Positions 31,672-41,377 of a DNA stretch of 64,000 nucleotides are shown piece by piece. The stretch is from Roseibium algicola. Lineage in GTDB: Bacteria > Pseudomonadota > Alphaproteobacteria > Rhizobiales > Stappiaceae. The notes beneath the pieces were generated by a model. It saw only the letters and a program-made list of their open reading frames with translations, was not told the DNA's origin and did not search any database. The position numbers and the translations under genes were made by a program. Numbering within the stretch: position 1 is the first letter of the stretch; each line of letters opens with the position of its first letter. Location of the stretch: NCBI RefSeq assembly GCF_001999245.1, contig NZ_CP019630.1, forward strand, positions 1,612,001-1,676,000, written 5' to 3'.

Positions 31672-33177
31672 TCACACCGTGTGGGCAGCATTTCTGTCCG
31701 GCAAGGCCAGGGTCAGAATGTTGCGCTCTTCAAAGGTTTCCCGCGCGAATTGGCCGACCATGCGGCCTTCGCACATGACGATGATGCGGTCGGAAATACC
31801 CATCACTTCGGGCAGCTCGCTGGAAACGACCACGATGGCCATACCGCCTTCCGCAAGCTCGTAGAGGATGTCGTAGATCTCCGACTTGGCGCCGACGTCG
31901 ATGCCGCGCGTCGGCTCGTCGACAATCAGCACCTTCACACCCTGTTCCGACAGCCAGCGACCCAGAATGACCTTCTGCTGATTGCCGCCCGAGAGATTGA
32001 CGATGTCCTGCTTCCGCGATGGCGTGCGCACCTTGAGCCGGGCGATGAAGCGATCCGCAAGAGCTGCTTCCTTGCCAAGCTGGAGAATGCCGAAGGAGGA
32101 CATGTGCCTGCGTGAGGAAATGGCTATGTTTTCCTCGATGGACCGCCCCTGGATAATGCCGTCGTGTTTCCGGTCTTCCGGACACAACACGAGTCCTGCA
32201 TTGATGGCACCGCGCGGATTGTCCGCAGGCACTTCCTTGCCGTCGATGGTGACCGTGCCGCCGCGCCGCGTGTCCGCACCATAGACAAGGCGCATCAACT
32301 CGCTGCGTCCGGCGCCAATCAGGCCGAAGAAGCCCAGGATTTCGCCCTGCCGAACCGTGAATTCGGCCGGTCCGGGAAGCTTTTCACCGCACATGCCGGA
32401 CACTTCCAGCCGCACCGGCCCGAACGACCGCTCACGCCAGCCCCAGATGTTGCCGATTTCACGCCCGACCATCTCGGCGATGATCTGGTCGCGGGTCACA
32501 TTGGCAATGTCGGGGTGATGGGCTGCAAGACGGCCATCCCGCAAAACCGTCAGGCTGTCGCAGAGGTGGAAGATTTCCTCCAGCCGGTGAGACACATAGA
32601 GGATCACCGTGCCCTTGGCCTTCAACCGGGCGATCAGATTGAACAGGATCTCGCTTTCCCTGGAGGACAGGGACGACGTCGGCTCGTCCAGTGCGATGAC
32701 CCGGGCCTCCATCATCACGGCCTTGGCGATTTCCACCATCTGGCGCGCACCGATGGACAGTGAAGCGACCTTGGCATTGGGATCGACATCGACGCCGATC
32801 TCCTCAAGCCGGTTGCGCACGGTCTCGACCAATCGCCGGCCTTCGAGGACGCCACCCCGGTTGGGAAACCGGCCCAGCCAGAGATTTTCCGCCACCGTCA
32901 GCTCCGGCACCAGCTGAAGTTCCTGGTGGATCACGATCACTCCGGCCTCGAAGGCATCGCGCACAGACCCGTAGTTCTGCTCGATCCCGTCGATGGAGAT
33001 GGATCCGCTGTCCGCGGACTGGTCGCCGGAAAGCACCCGGATCAGGGTGGACTTTCCGGCACCGTTCTCGCCCATCAACCCATGTACGGCTCCCTTCTCC
33101 ACCGAGAAGGAGATGTCCGACAGGGCCTGAACGCCCGGGTAGCTCTTGTATATGTTTTGTACTGACAGATAAGACAT
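31672..33177 (-). CDS. araG: Sugar ABC transporter ATP-binding protein (AraG type)
   Basis: 501 residues from ATG 33177 (MSYLSVQNIYKSYPGVQAL). Two fused ABC domains. The first has Walker A GENGAGKSTLIRVLSG, signature LSIGARQMVEIAKA and Walker B VIALDEPTSSLS. The second has a degenerate Walker A (GLIGAGRSELMRLVYG), signature LSGGNQQKVILGRWL and Walker B VLIVDEPTRGIDVG, as usual for sugar importers of this class. It energises monosaccharide uptake with AraF and AraH and lies between them. Confidence 0.92.
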   Translation of the reverse strand: MSYLSVQNIYKSYPGVQALSDISFSVEKGAVHGLMGENGAGKSTLIRVLSGDQSADSGSISIDGIEQNYGSVRDAFEAGVIVIHQELQLVPELTVAENLWLGRFPNRGGVLEGRRLVETVRNRLEEIGVDVDPNAKVASLSIGARQMVEIAKAVMMEARVIALDEPTSSLSSRESEILFNLIARLKAKGTVILYVSHRLEEIFHLCDSLTVLRDGRLAAHHPDIANVTRDQIIAEMVGREIGNIWGWRERSFGPVRLEVSGMCGEKLPGPAEFTVRQGEILGFFGLIGAGRSELMRLVYGADTRRGGTVTIDGKEVPADNPRGAINAGLVLCPEDRKHDGIIQGRSIEENIAISSRRHMSSFGILQLGKEAALADRFIARLKVRTPSRKQDIVNLSGGNQQKVILGRWLSEQGVKVLIVDEPTRGIDVGAKSEIYDILYELAEGGMAIVVVSSELPEVMGISDRIIVMCEGRMVGQFARETFEERNILTLALPDRNAAHTV

Positions 33178-33245
33178 GACGCTCGCGCAACAGTTCCCCG
33201 GCGACCGCAAGACCGGTCGCCGGATCAGGTGTCAGTCGGGACGGA

Positions 33246-34229
33246 TCACTCGATGCCCAGGTCCTTGCGCACGTCCACATAAGTGTCGCGCAGGGCCAGC
33301 GAGCCGGACGTCAGGATGAGCGGCTCCGGTGCCTTGTTGTTGGCAATCCACTCGTACATGTTGAGTGCGGTTTCATAACCGTGGCGCTTCGGCGAGATAA
33401 TGACCGTACCGTAGAAACCGGTCGCGCTCGGTTTCTTGAACTCGTTGATGGCCGATTCAGCACCGCCGATGCCAACGCCAATGACGTTCTCAGCCGGGAT
33501 GCCGACCGATTCTGTGGCCCGGACCGCGCCGAGAACGGCTTCGTCGTTCAGGCCGAAGGCAATCCACTTCTTCACGTCCGCGTGCTGGTTGAGCACGGTG
33601 GTGGCAGCGTTCAGGGCCGCTTCGGTATCGGTCTTGGCCTGGGGCGCGTCATAGATGTTTTCCGCGGGGAAGCCGGCAGCCGTCAGAGCTGCGATAGCGC
33701 CTTCGACCCGATCGACGGCCGTCGGAAGCTGGTCGTAGGAAACGCGGATCGCGCCCACTTCGGACATGTCCCAGCCGCGCGCCTCGATCTCGGCCGCAAT
33801 GGACTGACCAACGGTCTCGCCGATCTTTACCGCGGAAATGCCCATGTGCGGCACGCTTTCGATGGGTTCGCCATCAGCGCCGACAAGTCGGTCATCCACG
33901 GTCATCAGCTTCAGGTCGTTGGCGGCTGCCTTGGCCACGATCCCCGGTCCGAGCTTCACATCCGGCACGCAGATGATGAAGCCCTGCGCGCCCTGCGCAC
34001 CCAGGTTATCGATCGCTGCCTGAACCTTCTCTCCATCCGGTGCGCCGATTTCAACAAGGGTGAACCCCTTTTCCTCGGCAGCCTTCTGGGCAAACTTCCA
34101 CTCGTCCTGGAACCAGGGCTCCTCCGGCTGCTTGACGACGAACCCGATTTTCACGTCAGCGGCATGGGCAGAACCGACGAGGGCAAGGGCCATCACTCCG
34201 GTCAGAACGGCTTTCTTCAACACACGCAT
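33246..34229 (-). CDS. araF: L-arabinose/D-galactose-type periplasmic binding protein (AraF)
   Basis: 327 residues, start at ATG 34229 with GGGAGG 7 bases upstream. Signal peptide (MRVLKKAVLTGVMALALVGSAHA) then a mature domain that follows E. coli AraF closely: KIGFVVKQPEEPWFQDEWKFA, GAQGFIICVPDVKLGPGIVAKA, MTVDDRLVGADGEPIESVPHMGISAVKIGE, WIAFGLNDEAVLGAVRATE, VIGVGIGGAESAINE and ATGFYGTVIISPKRHGYE. E. coli AraF binds L-arabinose and, less tightly, D-galactose and D-fucose. The neighbouring galactonate dehydratase makes D-galactose an equally plausible ligand. First gene of the operon. Confidence 0.92.
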   Translation of the reverse strand: MRVLKKAVLTGVMALALVGSAHAADVKIGFVVKQPEEPWFQDEWKFAQKAAEEKGFTLVEIGAPDGEKVQAAIDNLGAQGAQGFIICVPDVKLGPGIVAKAAANDLKLMTVDDRLVGADGEPIESVPHMGISAVKIGETVGQSIAAEIEARGWDMSEVGAIRVSYDQLPTAVDRVEGAIAALTAAGFPAENIYDAPQAKTDTEAALNAATTVLNQHADVKKWIAFGLNDEAVLGAVRATESVGIPAENVIGVGIGGAESAINEFKKPSATGFYGTVIISPKRHGYETALNMYEWIANNKAPEPLILTSGSLALRDTYVDVRKDLGIE

Positions 34230-34297
34230 TGCAGAACCTCCCAATTCATTTCGAGGCGCCCAGCCTCCCGGGGCGCTTCAACAGACCTACTGTGAAT

Positions 34298-34328
34298 CAT
34301 CATACCAGTCAATTGCCTTTGTATGATG
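34298..34328. promoter_or_regulatory. CATCATAC-N15-GTATGATG dyad, likely GntR-type operator
   Basis: Exact 8-bp inverted arms (34298-34305 and 34321-34328) in the intergenic region between araF and the divergent GntR-type gene. The position suits a regulator acting on both promoters. Confidence 0.55.
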
Positions 34329-34405
34329 TATCGGATAAGATTGCCCGACATTCGAAGACGGACAGTGAAACGCGCAGTTCGCGCAGAGCAAAAAATCCGC
34401 TAAAA

Positions 34406-35203
34406 ATGCGGGATCTCATTCCGCCACAAACAGGGAGCAGGCCATTGGAAACGTTGAGGGAGGAGACAGCGACCGCTGATCAGAACAGTGGCAAGCGCCC
34501 TCGCGTGCGAAAGAATGTGACGGCTGCTCTGGCGGAAGACATCTGCTCTGAAAAATATCCGGTCGGCGCTCAGCTCCCCCGCGAAAACGACCTGTGCGAA
34601 ATCTATGGCGTCAGCCGCACGGTCATTCGCGAATCCATCAAGGTTCTGGAATCCAAAGGCATGCTGCGGGTGAAGCCTCGCGTGGGAACCGTGGTGACCG
34701 ACCGGGAGGACTGGAACATACTGGATGGGGAAGTGCTCGATTGGATCGGCCCCTTCATCCATGAGTTCGACCTGCTTGGATGCATCCTGGAAGCCCGGCG
34801 CACGATTGAGCCGGCAGCAGCGGAATTTGCGGCCAAACGCGCCACCTTGCAGGAAATTGCGGCGCTGGAAGCGGCCTGGTTGCGGATGCGCGACTCAAAT
34901 TCCGACCCTGAAGCCTTCACCGAGGCGGACGTCGATTTCCATAGCGTGCTTATGGCCGCCAGCCACAATCAGGTGTTTCGGCGTCTTTCCAGTGCCATTC
35001 ATACGGCCCTGCATTATACGCTGCATGCGTCCAACACCGCGGTGGAGAGCCGGGACCTTGCCATCGAACTGCATGGCGAACTTGTGGATGCCCTGCGTCT
35101 GCGCGATGCACCGCGAGCCCGGGAAGCCTCGAACCGGATGCTTGACCTGGCCGAGCATGACCTGACTGCGGCCCAGGCTGCTGCAGGGCGTGTCGATCTC
35201 TGA
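34406..35203 (+). CDS. GntR-family (FCD) regulator, DgoR-like
   Basis: About 265 residues. The N-terminal winged HTH ([65 protein letters not shown]) is followed by [13 protein letters not shown], a phrase seen in DgoR proteins, and an FCD ligand domain with metal-binding residues ([16 protein letters not shown] and [14 protein letters not shown]). DgoR-type proteins usually bind D-galactonate or its derivatives and repress the catabolic genes. The start is uncertain: ATG 34406, or TTG 34445 which has GGGAGC upstream. The 3' end overlaps the leader of dgoD, so both are probably co-transcribed. Confidence 0.87.
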   Translation: MRDLIPPQTGSRPLETLREETATADQNSGKRPRVRKNVTAALAEDICSEKYPVGAQLPRENDLCEIYGVSRTVIRESIKVLESKGMLRVKPRVGTVVTDREDWNILDGEVLDWIGPFIHEFDLLGCILEARRTIEPAAAEFAAKRATLQEIAALEAAWLRMRDSNSDPEAFTEADVDFHSVLMAASHNQVFRRLSSAIHTALHYTLHASNTAVESRDLAIELHGELVDALRLRDAPRAREASNRMLDLAEHDLTAAQAAAGRVDL

Positions 35204-35255
35204 CCACCCCTTCGCCTGCCGCCCGATGACTGCGCCTTTGCCGGAAGCTTACAGA

Positions 35256-36404
35256 ATGAAGATCACCAAACTCACGACCTATATCGTGCCGCCGCGCTGG
35301 CTTTTCCTGAAGATCGAAACCGATGAAGGCGTCATCGGCTGGGGCGAACCCGTGGTCGAAGGCCGTGCCCTGACCACGGAAGCGGCTGTCCATGAACTTG
35401 CCGACTATCTCATCGGCAAGGATCCCTTTTTGATCGAGGACCATTGGACGGTGCTTTATCGAGGCGGATTTTACCGGGGCGGCGCGATACACATGAGCGC
35501 CCTTGCGGGCATCGACCAGGCCTTGTGGGACATCAAGGGAAAGGCTCTCGGCCAGCCGGTTCACTCGCTGCTTGGCGGCCAGGTGCGGGACAGGATCAAG
35601 GTCTATTCCTGGATCGGTGGCGACAGGCCTTCGGAGCTGGCACACAACGCCAGGCAGGTGGTCGAGCGCGGCTTCAAGGCGCTGAAAATGAATGGTTGCG
35701 CCGAGCTCCAGATCGTCGACAGCAACTCACGGCTGGACAAGGCTGTGGAGGCGATCGCGAGCGTGCGCGAAGCCGTTGGTCCGGACATCGGCATTGCGGT
35801 GGACTTCCACGGGCGGGTGCACAAGCCCATGGCCAAGGTTCTGGCGCGGGAACTTGATCCCTACAAGCTGATGTTCATTGAAGAACCGGTGCTTTCCGAA
35901 AACAAGGAAGCCCTGCGCGATATCGTCAATCACACCTCGACGCCGATTGCCCTTGGCGAAAGGCTTTATTCCCGCTGGGACTTCAAGTCGGTTTTGTCCG
36001 ACGGCTATGTGGACATCATCCAGCCGGATCTGTCACACGCGGGCGGGATCACGGAATGCCGGAAGATCGCCGCGATGGCCGAGGCTTACGATGTTGCGCT
36101 CGCGCCTCATTGCCCGCTTGGCCCCATCGCCCTTGCCGCCTGCCTCCAGGTCGATGCGGTGTCCTACAATGCCTTCATTCAGGAACAGAGCCTCGGCATC
36201 CATTACAACAAGTCCAACGACCTGCTGGACTACATTACCAATGCCGATGTCTTCGCCTATGCGGACGGCTTTGCCGCCATCCCGCAGGGACCAGGCCTCG
36301 GCATCGAGGTGAACGAGGATTATGTCATCGAGCGCGCCAAGGAAGGTCACCGCTGGCGCAATCCCATATGGCGTCATGAAGACGGAAGTCTCGCCGAGTG
36401 GTGA
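35256..36404 (+). CDS. dgoD: D-galactonate dehydratase
   Basis: 382 residues, the same length as E. coli DgoD and very similar along its length. [32 protein letters not shown] starts the capping domain of the enolase superfamily. The barrel has [34 protein letters not shown] (metal Asp and a His), FIEEPVLSE (metal Glu), [13 protein letters not shown] (Glu), [13 protein letters not shown] and [16 protein letters not shown] (catalytic His). It dehydrates D-galactonate to 2-keto-3-deoxygalactonate in the cytoplasm. The ATG at 35256 has GGAAG upstream. Kinase (DgoK) and aldolase (DgoA) genes are not in this window. Confidence 0.94.
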   Translation: MKITKLTTYIVPPRWLFLKIETDEGVIGWGEPVVEGRALTTEAAVHELADYLIGKDPFLIEDHWTVLYRGGFYRGGAIHMSALAGIDQALWDIKGKALGQPVHSLLGGQVRDRIKVYSWIGGDRPSELAHNARQVVERGFKALKMNGCAELQIVDSNSRLDKAVEAIASVREAVGPDIGIAVDFHGRVHKPMAKVLARELDPYKLMFIEEPVLSENKEALRDIVNHTSTPIALGERLYSRWDFKSVLSDGYVDIIQPDLSHAGGITECRKIAAMAEAYDVALAPHCPLGPIALAACLQVDAVSYNAFIQEQSLGIHYNKSNDLLDYITNADVFAYADGFAAIPQGPGLGIEVNEDYVIERAKEGHRWRNPIWRHEDGSLAEW

Positions 36405-36439
36405 CTTGAACCACCTTGAATGAACCCTGACGGGGCGTC

Positions 36440-39115
36440 TCAGGACGCCTCGCGCCAGCGCTCCTCGCGAACGAATTCGATCAGCCTGTCCGAGGGCATC
36501 GCCGGTGCAAAGGCATAGCCCTGCAAGGCATCGCAGCCGAGGTCGCGCAGGATCCTGGCATGCTCCATGGTTTCCACGCCTTCGGCGACAACCTTGATGC
36601 CGAGCGACTGCCCGATTTCGATGATCGATGCCACCAGGCGGCGCTGGCCTTCCGAATGGGTGATCGGGATGACCAGCTGACGATCGATTTTCAGCCGTTT
36701 CGGACGCAGGTGAATGAGGCTGACGATGGAGGCATAGCCCGTGCCGAAATCATCGATCTCGATGTCGATGCCCATGTCCCGCAGGTGTTCGAAATTGGCG
36801 GCGATAAGATCGTTCTTGTCGTCCAGGAAGATGGATTCCAGAAGTTCGAACGACAGTGAACCGGGTTCGAAGGCAAGACCGTCGAGGCTCTGCATCAGAT
36901 TGGCATCGTTGAGCCTGCCAGCCGACACGTTGACCGACATTTTCGGAATGTGGATCCCGGCCGCTTTCCAGCGCGCGGACTGCCACAGGGTCTGTTCCAG
37001 AATAATCCGGTCGATCAGGGGCACCACATTGAGCTCGTCCGCCGTTTTCAGAAATATGTCCGGTGTCAGAATGCCTTCGGTGGGATGGTTCCAGCGCGCC
37101 AGTGCCTCGACACCGGTGATCGCCAGCGTTCTCGCATCGAACTGCGGCTGGAAGTACGGCAGGAATTCCTGACGTTCCAATGCACACAGGATGTCGTCGG
37201 CAACCTGTTTGTTGCGGACGATTTCCGACTTCAGCGTGTCGGAGAAGAATTCGAACCGGTTGCGGCCGTTGCTCTTGGCCCGGTAGAGGGCAATGTCGGC
37301 ATCGACCAGCAGGTGCCGGCCGTAGTCGCTCAAGGTCGTGTCGGCCATGGCAATGCCGATGGACACGCCGAAGCGGCATTGATGATTTTCGAAAGTCACC
37401 GGCTGACGCATCTGCTCGATGATCTTTTCAGCAAGGGCAGCCAGGCTTTTCTCGTCGGTCGGCTCGGTGATGGCAATGACGAACTCGTCACCGCCGATGC
37501 GGGCGACGAACTCGCTGGAACTGACGTTTTCCATCAGCACCGACGCGGCATGGGTAAGCATCGAGTCGCCGGCAGCGTGGCCAAGCGTATCGTTGATATG
37601 CTTGAAGCGATCGAGATCGATATGCAGCAGCGCCGTCGGCTTGTGCGGGGCCTGCTCGTCCAACAGCTGCCGGTCCAGGAACCTGCGGTTCGGGAGGCCG
37701 GTCAGACTGTCGTGCAGCGAATGATGCTCCATCAGCGCACGGGCATCTTCCAGTTCGCGGTTCCGGTCTTCGGCATTCTGCTTGGCGTTGAGCAACCGGG
37801 TCTTGAGCTGGAAGTCCCGGGAAACATCCCAGTTGACGCCCAGAATGTAACGTTGGCCGCGAGTGTTGGTGTGAACGGCGCCGATGGCCCGGATCCAGCG
37901 GGTGGAGCCGTCCTGAAGGATCACACGGAAGTCGGAATGATAAGTTCCGCCGGTGTCGATCGCATCCCAATATTCCTTTTCGGCCCGTTTCAGATCCTCC
38001 GGGTGCAGGCACTCGGACCAGACATCGTATTGCGACGTGTCGCGCCACTCCGGAATATCGTAAAGTTCCCGCATCCGGCTGTCCCAGGTCAACACACCTG
38101 TGTCCAGGTTCAGTTCCCAGATGCCTATCTTGGAGGTATCGAGGGCCAGCTTCAGGCGCTGAGACAGGCCTTCCATCTGCACCTGCCGGCGTCTCAGTTC
38201 GCGGATATGCCCGCGCCGCTGGTCGTAAAGCTGTCCGGCGATGAAGATCGGCAACAGGACCAGCAGCCCTCCGGCCAGCATCAGCAACCGGACTTTCCAG
38301 GCGTTGTCCGGCATTGCCGACCAACCGCCACGCGGGATCGCCGCAATCCGCCAACGCCCGGTCGGCAGAACCACTTCGGACAACACCGGGTTCTGGGACA
38401 GAATGTTCTCGTCCCCGAAGAAAACCGACTTGTCCGCCATGGTCGCATCGCGGCCCATGATCGCGATATCCACCGGGAGCGTGGCGTCCAGCAAGCCGCT
38501 GTCGGCATAAAGCCTGTCGGCGTCGACGACAGCAGCAACCAGCCCCCAAAGGCGCCTTGTGCCATCATCATTTTCGATAAAGACAGGGAAGCGTCCGACG
38601 AACCCCTTGCCCCCCTGCAAAAGATCGACGGGCCCGGCGAGCACCATCTCGCCTGAATTCACCGCCCGAAGGGCCGCATCACGCTGCTGCTCGTTTTTCC
38701 GGTAATCGAGCCCGATGGCCTTTTCGTTACCGGTCATCGGATACATCAGCCTGACGACAAGATCCGGTGCGCCGGCGACATTGCGAAGCTGCGAGTGATT
38801 GCCGATGAGACCGCTGGAAATCCGGCCGAACTGGTCCTGATCTATATCAGGCTGTGTCGCAATCAGCGCAACAAGCCCCCGGACAAGCTGCAGGTTGCTG
38901 TTGATGTTGCCTTCCAGCCGTGCACGGACAATGCCGAGTTGTTCGGCGACATTCGCGCGCGCACTCTGCAGATGCACGGACCGGTTCTGAACTTCCGCGA
39001 ATATTCCAGCAGCAATTGTCACGGCAAGGGCAATGCCGATCGCCGCAACGCTGGCCAGGCTGGGCCGTGTCAGAATATGACTGGCTCCAATTCGGGAAAA
39101 AAATGTCTTCGGCAT
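36440..39115 (-). CDS. CHASE-PAS-GGDEF-EAL cyclic-di-GMP protein
   Basis: 891 residues. TM1 near residues 18-42, a periplasmic CHASE-like sensor (about 45-270), TM2 (VRLLMLAGGLLVLLPIFIAGQL), a PAS domain (KIGIWELNLDTGVLTW...), a GGDEF diguanylate cyclase (RIGGDEFVIA, GGDEF at 541-545) and an EAL phosphodiesterase (GVEALARW, Glu670; SFELLESIF; IEIDDFGTGYAS; KIDRQLV; AEGVET). Both active sites look intact. The inhibitory I-site RxxD five residues before GGDEF is missing (SSSE). It probably makes or degrades c-di-GMP in response to an extracytoplasmic ligand. Monocistronic, convergent with dgoD. Confidence 0.93.
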   Translation of the reverse strand: MPKTFFSRIGASHILTRPSLASVAAIGIALAVTIAAGIFAEVQNRSVHLQSARANVAEQLGIVRARLEGNINSNLQLVRGLVALIATQPDIDQDQFGRISSGLIGNHSQLRNVAGAPDLVVRLMYPMTGNEKAIGLDYRKNEQQRDAALRAVNSGEMVLAGPVDLLQGGKGFVGRFPVFIENDDGTRRLWGLVAAVVDADRLYADSGLLDATLPVDIAIMGRDATMADKSVFFGDENILSQNPVLSEVVLPTGRWRIAAIPRGGWSAMPDNAWKVRLLMLAGGLLVLLPIFIAGQLYDQRRGHIRELRRRQVQMEGLSQRLKLALDTSKIGIWELNLDTGVLTWDSRMRELYDIPEWRDTSQYDVWSECLHPEDLKRAEKEYWDAIDTGGTYHSDFRVILQDGSTRWIRAIGAVHTNTRGQRYILGVNWDVSRDFQLKTRLLNAKQNAEDRNRELEDARALMEHHSLHDSLTGLPNRRFLDRQLLDEQAPHKPTALLHIDLDRFKHINDTLGHAAGDSMLTHAASVLMENVSSSEFVARIGGDEFVIAITEPTDEKSLAALAEKIIEQMRQPVTFENHQCRFGVSIGIAMADTTLSDYGRHLLVDADIALYRAKSNGRNRFEFFSDTLKSEIVRNKQVADDILCALERQEFLPYFQPQFDARTLAITGVEALARWNHPTEGILTPDIFLKTADELNVVPLIDRIILEQTLWQSARWKAAGIHIPKMSVNVSAGRLNDANLMQSLDGLAFEPGSLSFELLESIFLDDKNDLIAANFEHLRDMGIDIEIDDFGTGYASIVSLIHLRPKRLKIDRQLVIPITHSEGQRRLVASIIEIGQSLGIKVVAEGVETMEHARILRDLGCDALQGYAFAPAMPSDRLIEFVREERWREAS

Positions 39116-39278
39116 CTCATCTCGTTAGGTCGAGAAATCTCCAATGGCCAACGATCAGGACACCGCAGTCTTGGAGCTTATCTCAGAATAACCTTAAAAA
39201 CGAAACAAATGCCTAAAGGTCACTTTACAGTTTGACTGAAGGGATTGAGCGATATTGCTTCAGAGCTTTTGGGCTGTT

Positions 39279-40184
39279 CTAACGTAGCAGGATAACCCCC
39301 ACGACCGCCGCAACGATGAGCATGCAGCCGAAAATCTCGGACCGGGCGATCGCTTCCTTGAATACCAGCCATGACACCAGAAAGGTGAACACGAGTTCGA
39401 CCTGGGCAAGTGCGCGCACATAGGCGACATTTTGCAGCGTCATTGCCGTGAACCAGCCGACAGACCCGGCCACGCCGGAAGCGCCAACCCAGACGGCTGC
39501 TCGCCAGGCGCGAAGGCTGGCGCGCAACTGGTCGGGTTCACGCAGCACCATCCAGCTTGCCATGACGATTGTCTGGAAAGCCGTTGCATAAACCAGCGCG
39601 TAGGCGGCCTGCATCGGCACCCCGGTGCCCTCCAGCGACAGTGAAGCCGTGCGGTAGGCGACGGCGGACGCTCCGAAAAAGGCAGCCGAGGCAAGACCGA
39701 TCAACGCCGGACGTCCGACTAGCGACGTGCGGATGGCAGCCAGTGTCAACGGAACCCGTGCCAGGGAAATGACCACCACACCGATGACGCCGACCAGAAT
39801 GCACAGCCCAGCCGCCAGGGAAATGTGTTCGCCGAGAACGACGAAGCCGAAGAGCGCAGCCTGGATCGGTTCTGTCTTGGAATAGGCGGTCCCGACGGCA
39901 AAGTTGCGGAAGGAGAACAGGTGGATCAGCAGAAACGTGCCGAGGATCTGCGCCAGACCACCCAGGGCACCGGCAATCAAAAGCGTTGGTGTCGGTTCAG
40001 GCAGCGGGAACTTGAACACGACGTGCAGCACGGCGGCATAGGCGATCGCGAAAGGCACGCCGTAGCCGAACCGCACAAATGTTGCCCCGGTGGTGCCAAG
40101 CTGACCTTTCAGGTGTTTCTGAAGGGCCGTGCGTAGGTTCTGGCAGAACGCTGCTGCAATGGTGATCGGGATCCATAATTCCAC
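39279..40184 (-). CDS. EamA/DMT-family transporter
   Basis: 301 residues, GTG start, with ten hydrophobic segments in two repeats as in the drug/metabolite transporter superfamily. Features: GTFLLIHLFSFRNFAVGTAYSKTEPIQAALFGFVVLGEHISLAAGLCILVGVIGVVVISLA in repeat 1 and GWFTAMTLQNVAYVRALAQVELVFTFLVSWLVFKEAIARSEIFGCMLIVAAVVGVILLR in repeat 2. The E/K-x-x-x-x-x-F-G-x-x-L-I ending of each repeat is typical. It is probably an inner-membrane exporter of small metabolites or amino acids; substrate unknown. Confidence 0.88.
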   Translation of the reverse strand: MELWIPITIAAAFCQNLRTALQKHLKGQLGTTGATFVRFGYGVPFAIAYAAVLHVVFKFPLPEPTPTLLIAGALGGLAQILGTFLLIHLFSFRNFAVGTAYSKTEPIQAALFGFVVLGEHISLAAGLCILVGVIGVVVISLARVPLTLAAIRTSLVGRPALIGLASAAFFGASAVAYRTASLSLEGTGVPMQAAYALVYATAFQTIVMASWMVLREPDQLRASLRAWRAAVWVGASGVAGSVGWFTAMTLQNVAYVRALAQVELVFTFLVSWLVFKEAIARSEIFGCMLIVAAVVGVILLR

Positions 40185-40449
40185 GGAACGTACTCTTGTC
40201 GATTTTGTTGAATTGATTTCACCCTAGCGATTTGGTCACCGCTTTAAACTGCCGTGATCGCAACCAACATTTTATTTTTTCTCAACTCATCGACCTGGAC
40301 GACAGGTGTAATCCAACCAGCATTCCCCCGAGAATGGCGGCTTGTTTGACGGCTACAGGACATCTGCCGACCCTCCCGTGCTTGACAGCGCCTTGCCGGG
40401 CGGCTTAGGTCCGCGCCAGAAATGTTAACGCCCGGAGACCATCTGCCTG

Positions 40450-41301
40450 ATGACCCACGATCTCGCTTCCCTGTCCAAGATCATCGTCGCCGCCTTCGAA
40501 GACCGTGCCGCCATCGACACCACGACCACCGGTGAAGTCCGGGACGCGGTCGAGGAAACTTTGAACCTGCTCGACCGTGGCAAGCTGCGCGTTGCAGAGA
40601 AAAAGGATGGCGACTGGGCGGTCAACCAGTGGGCCAAGAAGGCTGTTCTGCTGTCGTTCCGCCTGAACCCGATGGACATCATCAAGGGCGGCCCCGGCGA
40701 CGCCACCTGGTGGGACAAGGTGCCGTCCAAGTTCGACGGCTGGCGCGGCATGGATTTTGAAAACGCCGGTTTCCGCGCCGTGCCGAACTGCATCGTTCGC
40801 CGCTCTGCCTTTATCGGCAAGGGCGTGGTCCTGATGCCGTCCTTCGTCAATCTCGGTGCTTTTGTTGACGAAGGCACAATGGTCGACACATGGGCGACCG
40901 TCGGCTCCTGCGCCCAGATCGGCAAGAACGTCCACCTGTCCGGCGGCGTCGGCATCGGCGGCGTTCTGGAACCGCTCCAGGCCGGTCCGGTGATCATCGA
41001 AGACAATTGCTTTATCGGCGCACGCTCCGAAGTGGTCGAAGGCTGCATCGTGCGCGAAGGTTCCGTGCTCGGCATGGGTGTCTTCATTGGCCAGTCCACC
41101 CGCATCGTCAACCGCATGACCGGCGAGATCACCTACGGCGAAGTACCGCCCTACTCCGTAGTTGTCGCAGGCTCCATGCCGACGTCCAGCGTGATGGGCA
41201 ACGGCGAAGCCGCTCCGAACCTTTACTGCGCCGTAATCGTGAAGACGGTTGACGAAAAGACCCGCTCCAAGACCGGCATCAACGAACTTCTGCGCGACTG
41301 A
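40450..41301 (+). CDS. dapD: 2,3,4,5-tetrahydropyridine-2,6-dicarboxylate N-succinyltransferase
   Basis: 283 residues, the standard length. N-terminal helical domain followed by a left-handed beta helix: [105 protein letters not shown]. The Asp/Glu and Gly-rich active-site loops are those of DapD. It transfers succinyl from succinyl-CoA in lysine and diaminopimelate synthesis. GGAGA lies about 10 bases before the ATG, and a terminator follows. dapE, two steps later in the pathway, lies nearby on the opposite strand. Confidence 0.97.
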   Translation: MTHDLASLSKIIVAAFEDRAAIDTTTTGEVRDAVEETLNLLDRGKLRVAEKKDGDWAVNQWAKKAVLLSFRLNPMDIIKGGPGDATWWDKVPSKFDGWRGMDFENAGFRAVPNCIVRRSAFIGKGVVLMPSFVNLGAFVDEGTMVDTWATVGSCAQIGKNVHLSGGVGIGGVLEPLQAGPVIIEDNCFIGARSEVVEGCIVREGSVLGMGVFIGQSTRIVNRMTGEITYGEVPPYSVVVAGSMPTSSVMGNGEAAPNLYCAVIVKTVDEKTRSKTGINELLRD

Positions 41302-41351
41302 CGCAGACCAGGGAGCGCAACGAGCGCCTTGATATCTGGAAATCCGGAAAG

Positions 41352-41377
41352 CCCCGCCCTAACCCGGCGGGGTTTTT
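41352..41377. terminator. Terminator after dapD
   Basis: CCCCGCC / GGCGGGG stem followed by five T. The T run touches the stop codon of the convergent membrane-protein gene (41377-41379). About 50 bases after the dapD stop. Confidence 0.85.

Noticed and set aside
30637-32115. 492-codon open frame opposite araH/araG
   Set aside because: Antisense shadow; the His/Asp/Gly-rich translation is the usual by-product of reading transporter genes backwards.
36434-36452. Hairpin GGCGTC/GACGCC between dgoD and the GGDEF-EAL gene as a terminator
   Set aside because: The stem is only six pairs, overlaps the stop region of the GGDEF-EAL gene and has no T tract; too weak to call.
36950-38656. 568-codon open frame opposite the GGDEF-EAL gene
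   Set aside because: It is antisense to a long, clearly conserved protein; long antisense frames are common in GC-rich DNA, and the translation has no domain character.
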